64,000 nt of DNA from an uncultured Lachnospiraceae bacterium (GTDB lineage: Bacteria; Bacillota; Clostridia; Lachnospirales; Lachnospiraceae), in assembly GCA_947588675.1 (NCBI GenBank), contig CANPYY010000007.1, positions 1 to 64,000 on the forward strand. Reading direction: 5' to 3'. This document shows, one piece after another, positions 17,458-25,545 of the stretch; position 1 is the first letter of the stretch, and each line of letters begins with the position of its first letter. Under the pieces are notes generated by a model, which was not told the DNA's origin, searched no databases, and saw only the letters and a program-made list of their open reading frames with translations. Made by a program: the position numbers and the translations under genes.

Positions 17458-18096
17458 ATGAAATTAAATGTTTATGAAAAAAAGAAACTTATATATATTG
17501 TTTCGGCAGTCTGTTTTATATTGCTTGCGGGAATAGTATATTTTGCATGTGGCGGCGGAAACGGTTCTTCCTCAGATTATGATATTGAGGTTGGGGACAG
17601 CGTAAAAGACGAAGAATTGCAGGCTGATTTAGAAACCCTGGTTCCGGTTAAAGAGTCCGTTATAGTACATGTGTCAGGCGCAGTGGTTAATCCCGGTGTA
17701 TACGAGATAGGCGGAAGTATGCGTGTAGGAGATGCAATAGAGGCGGCGGGCGGACTGAGTAAAAATGCTTCGGATGAAAGCCTGAATCTTGCCGGACTTC
17801 TTACGGACGGCGAAAAGATTACCGTGCTTACAAAAAAACAGGCAAAACGGATTAATAAATCTGATAACGGGAATGATGCAGATTCGGGTATTAATTACGA
17901 CGGACTTATAAATATAAATACTGCATCAAAAGAGGAACTTATGACACTGCAGGGAATAGGAGAAGCCAAGGCGGATTCGGTGATAGAATACCGCAAAAAT
18001 AATGGAGGTTTTAAAAAGGTTGATGAACTTATGGAAGTTCCGGGAATAAAAGAAGGGATATATGCAAATATATCGCAGTATATAACTGTTAAATAG
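17458..18096 (+). CDS. comEA: ComEA-like DNA-binding competence protein
   Basis: 212 residues. One membrane anchor spans about 11-31, a SLBB domain about 68-125 (VHVSGAVVNPGVYEI) and a C-terminal double helix-hairpin-helix about 150-212 (ININTASKEEL, LQGIGEAKADSVIEYR, VPGIKEG). ComEA binds incoming DNA at the outer membrane face and feeds the ComEC channel. ComEC is encoded 3 kb downstream, beyond a two-component system and a GerMN lipoprotein. GTG 17452 is possible; GGAGGAG at 17444-17450 favours ATG 17458. Confidence 0.88.
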   Translation: MKLNVYEKKKLIYIVSAVCFILLAGIVYFACGGGNGSSSDYDIEVGDSVKDEELQADLETLVPVKESVIVHVSGAVVNPGVYEIGGSMRVGDAIEAAGGLSKNASDESLNLAGLLTDGEKITVLTKKQAKRINKSDNGNDADSGINYDGLININTASKEELMTLQGIGEAKADSVIEYRKNNGGFKKVDELMEVPGIKEGIYANISQYITVK

Positions 18097-18110
18097 AGGT
18101 GGATTATTAT

Positions 18111-18800
18111 ATGGCAAAAAAAATTCTTGTTGTTGATGATGAAAAACTGATAGTAAAAGGAATAAGGTTCAGCTTAGAGCAGGAGGGCATGGAAGTTGAC
18201 TGTGCGTATGACGGTGAGGAAGCAATAAATGCCATTAAGAACAATTCTTATGACGTTGTTCTTTTAGATGTTATGATTCCAAAATATTCAGGATTTGAAG
18301 TGTGTCAGACCGTAAGGGAATTTTCTGATGTTCCAATAATAATGCTCACTGCAAAAGGCGACGATATGGATAAGATACTCGGACTTGAGTACGGAGCTGA
18401 CGATTATATTACAAAACCTTTTAATATACTTGAAGTTAAAGCAAGGATAAAAGCCATAATAAGACGTAATAATAAGGGTGATTCGGGAAAGAATACTGAA
18501 AGTGAAGCAGTCTTTGGCGAACTCAGGGTTGACTGTGACGGAAGACGTGTTTTTGTGCATGGTAAGGAAGTGAACCTTACTGCAAAAGAGTTTGACCTTC
18601 TGGAACTGCTTATGAATAATCCCGGTAAGGTATACAGCAGGGATAACCTTTTGAATATTATATGGGGTTATGATTACATTGGCGATGCCAGAACAGTTGA
18701 CGTGCATGTAAGAAGGCTTCGTGAAAAGATAGAGGATACACCTGGCGATCCTGATTATATACATACAAAATGGGGTGTTGGTTATTATTTCAAGGCTTAA
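18111..18800 (+). CDS. OmpR/PhoB-family response regulator
   Basis: 229 residues. The receiver domain has the acidic pair DD at 9-10, phospho-acceptor Asp53 (LLDVMIP) and Lys in YITKPF. The C-terminal winged helix has LTAKEFDLLELL and VDVHVRRLREKI. It resembles the WalR/PhoP/MtrA group. The kinase gene overlaps it by up to 26 nt. The frame extends upstream, but AGGTGG at 18097-18102 supports ATG 18111. Confidence 0.92.
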   Translation: MAKKILVVDDEKLIVKGIRFSLEQEGMEVDCAYDGEEAINAIKNNSYDVVLLDVMIPKYSGFEVCQTVREFSDVPIIMLTAKGDDMDKILGLEYGADDYITKPFNILEVKARIKAIIRRNNKGDSGKNTESEAVFGELRVDCDGRRVFVHGKEVNLTAKEFDLLELLMNNPGKVYSRDNLLNIIWGYDYIGDARTVDVHVRRLREKIEDTPGDPDYIHTKWGVGYYFKA

Positions 18801-20217
18801 GGAGAAACTGAAGGTTTTAAAGAGCTTTAAGCTTGTCATATTTTTACTGCTGGTTTTGTTTGGAATGATTCCGTTATCGGCATATTCGGTTCTTTCGGCA
18901 AAGCTGTATTTGTCAGATGCAATTTCGCAGCGAATTTCAGAATTGCAGTCCCATGCTACCATTATATCCAATCTGGTAGTCAACTCTAATTTTTTTGCAA
19001 ATGATGATGTTACGGAACTTAATACGGAAATAAACCAGGTGGCTGAGGTGTATAAGGGCCGCATACTTATCATAGATAAAAATCTTACGATATTAAAAGA
19101 TACATACAACCTCGAAAACGGAAAAACCATTATATCAAAGGAAGTTATTGATACGTTCGACGGTAAAAACAGCCGTTATATAAACAATGAAGGACAGTAT
19201 GTGGAAATTACCGTACCGATAAACGATACCGTGACAAGAGAGATTATCGGGGTAATCTTTATGAGTTTTTCTACCGAAAATATCTTTGTTCTTTACGAAT
19301 CAATGATTCAGGAAAATATTGCATTTATTGCCGTATTCGGAGTGCTTGTCATATTTCTTTCCGTTATAGCGGTACGGACAATGGTAAAGCCTCTTAAAAC
19401 ATTATCAAATGTTATCGAGGAAGTTGCGTCGGGAGATACGGATATTGCGGTTGATTATAAAGGATATAATGAACTTGAGCAGATTGCGGCGTCTTATAAC
19501 CATATGCTTGAAAAATTAAGCATTACCGAGGAAGCAAGACAGGAATTTGTTTCTAATGTGTCGCATGAGTTAAAAACGCCGCTTACTTCCATGAAGGTAC
19601 TTGCGGAATCGCTCATAGCGCAGGAAGATGTTCCGGCGGAACTCTACAGGGAGTTTATGGAGGATATCAATAATGAAATAGAACGCGCCAATAATATTAT
19701 TGTTGACCTTCTAACTATTGTAAAAACAGAAAAAAACCAGTCAACGGTAGTTGTATCAACAGTAAATATAAATGAATTTCTGGAAGGACTGTTAAAGACG
19801 TTAAGGCCCATTGCGGCGCAGAGAAATATTGAGCTGGTATATGAGAGTTTCAGGGATGTTACCGCTGAAATAGATGAAATAAAGCTTGGTATGGCGATTA
19901 ACAACCTTATTGAGAATGCAATAAAGTATAATTATGACGACGGTTGGGTAAAGGTATCTTTAAATTCGGACCACAGATATTTTTATATCAAAGTGGAAGA
20001 TTCGGGAGTAGGAATACCTGAAGAACTTCAGGACAGGGTGTTTGAAAGGTTTTACCGGGTTGACCCCGCGCGTTCAAGGCAGACCGGCGGTACAGGCCTG
20101 GGACTTGCAATTACGAGAAATGCAATACTCCTTCACAGAGGGGCGATAAAGGTATACAGCAGGGAAGGACAGGGCTCCGTATTTACAGTGAGGATACCGC
20201 TTAATTTTCAGGTGTAA
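18775..20217 (+). CDS. Membrane sensor histidine kinase
   Basis: About 480 residues with TM1 about 18-38, an extracellular sensor region about 40-180, TM2 about 182-203 and a HAMP domain. HisKA follows with His264 in VSHELKTPLTS, then HATPase with NNLIENAIKY, DSGVGIP and GTGLGLAI. It is the partner of the regulator just upstream. The start is doubtful. GTG 18775 has no clear ribosome site. The only good site, AAGGAG at 18799-18804, is followed by CTG 18808 (3 nt) and no ATG, GTG or TTG. 18775 is given provisionally. Confidence 0.88.
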   Translation: MLVIISRLKEKLKVLKSFKLVIFLLLVLFGMIPLSAYSVLSAKLYLSDAISQRISELQSHATIISNLVVNSNFFANDDVTELNTEINQVAEVYKGRILIIDKNLTILKDTYNLENGKTIISKEVIDTFDGKNSRYINNEGQYVEITVPINDTVTREIIGVIFMSFSTENIFVLYESMIQENIAFIAVFGVLVIFLSVIAVRTMVKPLKTLSNVIEEVASGDTDIAVDYKGYNELEQIAASYNHMLEKLSITEEARQEFVSNVSHELKTPLTSMKVLAESLIAQEDVPAELYREFMEDINNEIERANNIIVDLLTIVKTEKNQSTVVVSTVNINEFLEGLLKTLRPIAAQRNIELVYESFRDVTAEIDEIKLGMAINNLIENAIKYNYDDGWVKVSLNSDHRYFYIKVEDSGVGIPEELQDRVFERFYRVDPARSRQTGGTGLGLAITRNAILLHRGAIKVYSREGQGSVFTVRIPLNFQV

Positions 20218-20238
20218 TATATAACAGAGGTGCAGCAT

Positions 20239-21174
20239 ATGAAAAAGCAGACGATAATTATTTTAATATGTGTTTTATGCGCAATGGTTTTTGTTGCATG
20301 TAAAAAAGAAGATAAAGAATATGAATATAATATAATATATGTAGATAAGTCAATGACACAGCTCGTATATCAGGGATACGAACCTTCCGAAACATCTGTT
20401 AAAGGCCTGATAGGGGAATTTATTAATATGCTTAAAACCGTACCCGAAACAGATAATGCCATTACTCCGGGATTTGATGAAACGGATATTATTGATTATG
20501 AATATACTTCCGACGGTTATGTGACGCTTAATTTTGATTCGGGTTATAATACGCTTGCTCCCGTATATGAAACGCTGTGCAGGGCGGCTATTGTAAAGAC
20601 GTTGTGCCAGATAGACGGCGTGGAAGGCGTGGAATTTTATATAGACGGCGAGCCGTACGAAAACGCTTCGGGGACTCCTTACGGATATATGACGTCGGAA
20701 TTGTTTGTTGATAATACCAGCGGTGAAACTACATACAAACAGACGGTGAGTACCAACCTGTATTTTGCGTCTTCCTCAGGCAAAAAACTTGTAAGGGTGC
20801 CTACCAGCGTATCCTTTGACGGAACAATATCTCTTGAACAGCTTATAATACAGCAGCTTATCAAAGGACCGGAGAGTATAAACGGAGCCGATAAAAGTCT
20901 TTTGCCTACAATACCGGCGGAAACGCAGATAAACCAGATTACCGTAAGGGAACAGATATGCTATGTGGACCTGAGCAAAGATTTTCTGTCTGCAGTAAAA
21001 GGGGTTGAAAGAGAGGTAACGTTATATTCTATCGTAAATTCGCTTGTAGAGTTATCGGATATTAACAAAGTGCAGTTTTCGATAGACGGAGAAACAGTAA
21101 AATATTTTGGCGACTCGGAAATTATATTTGATATACCGTTAGAGAGGAACCTTGATATAATTAAAGGAGAATAA
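20239..21174 (+). CDS. GerMN-domain lipoprotein
   Basis: 311 residues. A lipoprotein signal peptide ends with Cys21 in VFVACKK. Two GerMN-type domains follow, at about 40-150 and 170-300; the second includes LEQLIIQQLIKGP and QICYVDLSKDFL, typical of the spore-germination GerM/LpqB fold. It follows a response regulator and a histidine kinase, the same gene order as mtrA-mtrB-lpqB of actinobacteria, where the lipoprotein modulates the kinase. A similar modulatory role is inferred. GTG 20230 is less likely than ATG 20239, which has GAGG upstream. Confidence 0.8.
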   Translation: MKKQTIIILICVLCAMVFVACKKEDKEYEYNIIYVDKSMTQLVYQGYEPSETSVKGLIGEFINMLKTVPETDNAITPGFDETDIIDYEYTSDGYVTLNFDSGYNTLAPVYETLCRAAIVKTLCQIDGVEGVEFYIDGEPYENASGTPYGYMTSELFVDNTSGETTYKQTVSTNLYFASSSGKKLVRVPTSVSFDGTISLEQLIIQQLIKGPESINGADKSLLPTIPAETQINQITVREQICYVDLSKDFLSAVKGVEREVTLYSIVNSLVELSDINKVQFSIDGETVKYFGDSEIIFDIPLERNLDIIKGE

Positions 21175-21238
21175 AGGGGGAGATATCGTAGAAAGACCGC
21201 TTGTAGTTATATTTATTATACAGATAGCAGTTATTATT

Positions 21239-23374
21239 ATGTACAGGCTTATCCTGTATGACACAGAGATATATACCGAACCGGAAAAAACAGTTGATGC
21301 GTACGGAGTTGTTTCAGAAGTTAAGCAAAAGGAAAAGACGGTTGAAATAACACTCGCTAAAGTTGATATTATTAAAGGGACTGCTATAAAGGATAATGAA
21401 AAACTTCTTATATATCTTAAATCATCTGATTATCTTAAAATCGGACAGAAAATAAGTATCCATGGAAATTCAAAACCGTTTGATACTGCAGGAAATCCCG
21501 GGATGTTTGATGCATCCGGATATTATCATAATAAAGGATATGCGTACATTGTATTTGCAGATAAAGCTGTTATAACGGATAAGTCGTATAGTTATATCAA
21601 AGAGTGGCTTAGAAAAATTTCTGATAATGTATGCGGCATTTACGACAAAATGTTTAATAAGCATGAAGCGAATATTATGTCTGCAATAGTTTTGGGAAGA
21701 AGGGAGAGGATTAAAGACGAAGATATATATCTGTACAGACAAAGTGGCTGCCTTCATTTATTTGCGGTATCCGGTCTCCACGTAAGCATGATATCGGCAA
21801 TATTTTTATGGCTGGTAAACAGGTTTCCTGTAAATTTTGTCGCAGGAAGGACAGGAGTTCTTATTGTGCTTGTCTTATATGGTATGCTTACAGGTTTCAG
21901 CATTTCCTGTATGAGGGCTGTAATAATGATTATTATGAGTATTGCGGCAAGGCTTCTGGGTCGCAGGTATGATGTTTTGTCAGCCATAGCGGTAGCGGGA
22001 ATTATAATACTTTTGATAAATCCAAAGGAGTTATTTTCTGCTGCGTTTTTGTTGTCCTTTGGGGCAGTGTGTTCGGTAACGTTAGTAAGTCCCTATATTA
22101 TAAAACATGCTGCTGCAAAAAAACTGCAATCTTTTTACACTGCTTTCAGCGCATCGTTTATGACGATGCCGGTAGTGTTGTATTATTATAACGACGTGCC
22201 TTTATATTCGGTAATTGTTAATATTATAGTAATTCCTGTTATGGGACTTCTGTTTGTTATGGGAGTATTGTGCCCGTTTGTATCGGTCCTATGTGCGCCG
22301 CTTGGAAGTTTTTGCGCGGGTTCAGTACATTATATACTGCTTTTTTATGAAAAACTGTGTTCTTTGTTTTCGGAAAACGTGTATGGGCTAAGAATCAGGG
22401 GACATGCCGGAAGTTTGAATATAATAGCTTATTATATATTTTTTATTGTACTGCTGATTGTTATAAAAATGTGTAAAAAGACAGTGGTAAACCGTATTGT
22501 TTGTATAATCGCCATAATACCGATGATTTTTGCGCTTACGTATGGACGGGATTCGGCGCGGCTTGAAGTAACGATGTTGGATGTAGGACAGGGGGATGGT
22601 ATATATATAAAAACTCCGGATGGTAAAACGGTAATGGTTGACGGAGGAAGTTCTGATAAGGCAGGGCTTGCAGAATATACAATTGAGCCGTTTTTGTATT
22701 ATATAGGAGATAGCAGAATAGATATGTGGATTATAACTCATATGGACAGCGACCATTATAACGGGCTTTTGGATATACTTAACAGGAGTGATATTAACAA
22801 AATAGTAATTGATACGCTCGTATTGCCTGATATAGCGGAAAAAGAAAAGGAGTTTATGGAACTTTTAAAGTACAAAAACTGTTTTGGAAAAATATATTTT
22901 ATTGGCAGCGGAAATCATATCAGGACAGGTCAGGTTGATATTTCGTGTATCCATCCGTTAAAAAGCATGGAGCATTATAGTAATGCAAATGATTATTCGC
23001 TGGTATTTAACCTGAATTATGGTGATTTTGATATGCTTTTTACGGGAGATATAAGTGAAAAAGAGGAATCTGAAATATCAGGAAATCTTTCTAAGTGCGA
23101 CGTACTTAAAGTTGCGCATCATGGTTCGGGATATTCAAGCTCCGATGAATTTCTGGATAAAACCGGGGCAAAACTGGCAGTTATTTCAGCAGGTGAGAAA
23201 AACAGATACGGACATCCTGATAAAAATGTTCTTAACAGGCTTGACCTGCGTAATATAGATGCGGATGTAACTATGAATACAGGCGCAATTATTATAAGTA
23301 CGGATGGAAAGACGATATGGGAGAATACATACAAAAATAATATACAAAAGATATATAGTGCCACAGACGGGTAA
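21239..23374 (+). CDS. comEC: ComEC/Rec2-family DNA uptake channel
   Basis: At least 711 residues. A DUF4131-like N-terminal region is followed by a polytopic Competence domain (about 140-430) with HLFAVSGLHVSM. A C-terminal metallo-beta-lactamase-like domain has MLDVGQGDGIYI, THMDSDHYNG, LFTGDISEKE and VAHHGSGYSS. It imports single-stranded DNA. The ATG at 21239 lies inside the first predicted membrane helix and has no ribosome site. The frame is open back to about 21175, where AAGGGGGAG is followed by GTA at 21188 and the family-like ERPLVVIFIIQ. The true start is probably upstream and non-canonical, or this strain's start codon is mutated. Confidence 0.88.
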   Translation: MYRLILYDTEIYTEPEKTVDAYGVVSEVKQKEKTVEITLAKVDIIKGTAIKDNEKLLIYLKSSDYLKIGQKISIHGNSKPFDTAGNPGMFDASGYYHNKGYAYIVFADKAVITDKSYSYIKEWLRKISDNVCGIYDKMFNKHEANIMSAIVLGRRERIKDEDIYLYRQSGCLHLFAVSGLHVSMISAIFLWLVNRFPVNFVAGRTGVLIVLVLYGMLTGFSISCMRAVIMIIMSIAARLLGRRYDVLSAIAVAGIIILLINPKELFSAAFLLSFGAVCSVTLVSPYIIKHAAAKKLQSFYTAFSASFMTMPVVLYYYNDVPLYSVIVNIIVIPVMGLLFVMGVLCPFVSVLCAPLGSFCAGSVHYILLFYEKLCSLFSENVYGLRIRGHAGSLNIIAYYIFFIVLLIVIKMCKKTVVNRIVCIIAIIPMIFALTYGRDSARLEVTMLDVGQGDGIYIKTPDGKTVMVDGGSSDKAGLAEYTIEPFLYYIGDSRIDMWIITHMDSDHYNGLLDILNRSDINKIVIDTLVLPDIAEKEKEFMELLKYKNCFGKIYFIGSGNHIRTGQVDISCIHPLKSMEHYSNANDYSLVFNLNYGDFDMLFTGDISEKEESEISGNLSKCDVLKVAHHGSGYSSSDEFLDKTGAKLAVISAGEKNRYGHPDKNVLNRLDLRNIDADVTMNTGAIIISTDGKTIWENTYKNNIQKIYSATDG

Positions 23375-23377
23375 TTA

Positions 23378-23386
23378 TGCTATAAT
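23378..23386 (+). promoter_or_regulatory. Candidate extended -10 promoter
   Basis: TGC directly followed by TATAAT (23381-23386) forms an extended -10 element; the -35 region is poor. It would transcribe the 658-residue protein gene starting 68 nt later. Confidence 0.35.
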
Positions 23387-23453
23387 ATTCGAAAAAGCAT
23401 TGTAAGACCGCAGTTTTTAGGAGTGAAGCGGTTTATCGAAAGGTGAGAAGGTT

Positions 23454-25430
23454 ATGGATATAGTATATACGGCAAAGGCAGTTTGCGATAAAGCTTATGT
23501 ACCGGCGGAACGATATGGACTTGCGGTATCTGAACAGATTATCGGAGGAAATGGAACATATAATAATCCGTATGTGTATGAGGTGACATTGACCAATAAT
23601 GGGGAGTGCGAATGGAACGGGGTGTTTCATACGGAAATTTTAAGTAAAAAGCATAAACCGGAATTTTTTATGCCTGCGTTTATGTATTCGCGTAACAGGG
23701 GGGATACTCCGTCAGAGGGAATGAGGCTGTACCCAAGACTTTCCGAAGAATTTGACAAACCCCGTTCTCCGTACTGGATGGTCAGGGGCGACCGTTTGTC
23801 GCATCCCGTAGTAATTGTTTATGATGAAGGTAAAATAACCGGCGTAAGCGCAAGTCCTTATTGGACATTAAATAATAGTGAAAAACGGGACGTAATTGGC
23901 AGGGAATACGAATTTTACCGGTATGCCGGATATAGCTGTAACTTAAAAAGAAAAACCGGCAAAGGAGAGTATTGTTCAATAGGATATACGCTCGGATATG
24001 AAAATGCGCCGTGGCTGTTTGTTGATTCGTCAACAGTAAGGCAGGAACCGTTTGAAGAAAAAAATTGTTTTAGCGTAAGTGCGGGAGAAACTGTCAGATT
24101 TAATATGTATATATATGAATTTGACAGCGACAATATAACGGATATAAACAGAATAATTGAAAATACATATTACAGGTATCATGAAATACAACAAAAAAGC
24201 GCTGATATAAAAAAGACGGTGCGGGACATTGCAACGGCAATATCTGAAGACGCCTGGATTGATGAAAGTAAAGGATATTCACTGTTTGTATTTGACAATA
24301 ATACGGAAGAACATTTCAGGGAACTGGGCTCGGTGTCATGGACTAACGGTTTGTCGGTTGCGGTACCAATGCTTATGTCTTCGGTCAGGCTTGGTAACGA
24401 AAAAATGAAAAAGCAGGCTCTTTTGTGTATTGACAACATTGTGAAAAACTGCATGAATGAAAAGTCTTCGCTTCCATATGACGCATATTCGGACGGAAAA
24501 TGGTCGGTGCGCGGCTGGTGGTATAATGGAATGAAAACCGGAGGACACAGCGGATATCTTGCAGGACAGGCAGTATATTATATATTAAAAGCATATGAAT
24601 TTATGAAACAATACTGTGGTATGGATTTCTCCGAATGGATATCGTTTGCAAAAAAAATAGCGGATAAATTATACGGCGAAACAAACAGTGACGGCGAGTA
24701 TCCATATATTTTATCGGAAAAAACGGGCGCAGGGCTTGAATATGATTCGTTTGGAAGTACATGGTGTATGACCGCGGTATTATACTATATGTGGATTACA
24801 AAGAATTACGATTATCTTTCAGGTGTAAAGAAAAGCGAAAAACATTACTATGATAACTATGTAGCAAAATGTGTGTGCTATGGAGGACCTTTGGACATAA
24901 GCAAAGGCGTTGATTCGGAAGGTATACTTGCGTATATAAGGGCGGTAAAAATCCTGCATCAGATAACGGGCGACGATATTTATATTAAACATATGAAAGA
25001 TGCAATAGAATATGAATTTACATTTAAATTCTGTTACTGCAGTCCGGTTATGGTGCCGCCGCTTAGTAAAACAGGCTGGTCAAGCTGTGGCGGTTCGGTT
25101 ACGTCTGTTGTTAATCCTCATATACACCCTATGTCAAGCACAATAGTTGATGAGATGCTTTATTATACCGGACATACAGATGATGAATATGTAAACGAGC
25201 GTATCCGGGATGTGCTTTTATGGGGATGCCAGACCTATAACCATTATGACGGAGAGTATGATTACGGCAAACGTGGCTGGATGTCAGAAAGATATTGTTA
25301 CAGCGAGGGACTGCTTACGGAAAAATATCCGGACGGTTCACCTGCAAGCACATGGTTTGCGCTTATGCCCTGGGCAGGCGCAAGCGTGATTGAGGGAATG
25401 ACAGGAGATGTATGGGACCGGATATTGTAA
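23454..25430 (+). CDS. Uncharacterised glycan-enzyme-like protein
   Basis: 658 residues, no signal peptide, probably cytoplasmic. I do not recognise the family. Residues about 1-230 look like a beta-rich module rich in aromatics (YWMVRGDRLSHPVV). Residues about 240-650 are helical and suggest an (alpha/alpha)6 barrel. Repeated Trp/Tyr/Gly-rich helix ends are seen, such as VSWTNGLSVAVPM, GWWYNGMKTGGHSGYL, FGSTWCMTAVLYYMW and PASTWFALMPWAG. That architecture is shared by many glycoside hydrolases and lyases, so a sugar-cleaving role is plausible but unproven. It follows comEC by 79 nt with its own possible promoter. Confidence 0.5.
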   Translation: MDIVYTAKAVCDKAYVPAERYGLAVSEQIIGGNGTYNNPYVYEVTLTNNGECEWNGVFHTEILSKKHKPEFFMPAFMYSRNRGDTPSEGMRLYPRLSEEFDKPRSPYWMVRGDRLSHPVVIVYDEGKITGVSASPYWTLNNSEKRDVIGREYEFYRYAGYSCNLKRKTGKGEYCSIGYTLGYENAPWLFVDSSTVRQEPFEEKNCFSVSAGETVRFNMYIYEFDSDNITDINRIIENTYYRYHEIQQKSADIKKTVRDIATAISEDAWIDESKGYSLFVFDNNTEEHFRELGSVSWTNGLSVAVPMLMSSVRLGNEKMKKQALLCIDNIVKNCMNEKSSLPYDAYSDGKWSVRGWWYNGMKTGGHSGYLAGQAVYYILKAYEFMKQYCGMDFSEWISFAKKIADKLYGETNSDGEYPYILSEKTGAGLEYDSFGSTWCMTAVLYYMWITKNYDYLSGVKKSEKHYYDNYVAKCVCYGGPLDISKGVDSEGILAYIRAVKILHQITGDDIYIKHMKDAIEYEFTFKFCYCSPVMVPPLSKTGWSSCGGSVTSVVNPHIHPMSSTIVDEMLYYTGHTDDEYVNERIRDVLLWGCQTYNHYDGEYDYGKRGWMSERYCYSEGLLTEKYPDGSPASTWFALMPWAGASVIEGMTGDVWDRIL

Positions 25431-25446
25431 ATTTGTAAAGAACAGC

Positions 25447-25475
25447 TTGAAAAACGGTATTTGGGAATATATAAT
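25447..25475 (+). promoter_or_regulatory. Promoter of the GGDEF/EAL gene
   Basis: TTGAAA (25447-25452) and perfect TATAAT (25470-25475), spacing 17. It leaves a leader of about 64 nt before the TTG start at 25546. Confidence 0.65.
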
Positions 25476-25545
25476 AAGATTAACCGGGGTTCTGTAAGGA
25501 TTAGGTAAATGTATTTATACCTGTAGTATAGGGAGGTTTGTTGCT

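Noticed and set aside
18288-19130. 280-codon minus-strand ORF opposite the two-component genes
   Set aside because: It spans the junction of two clear genes, lacks a ribosome site and reads as antisense of conserved receiver and wHTH motifs.
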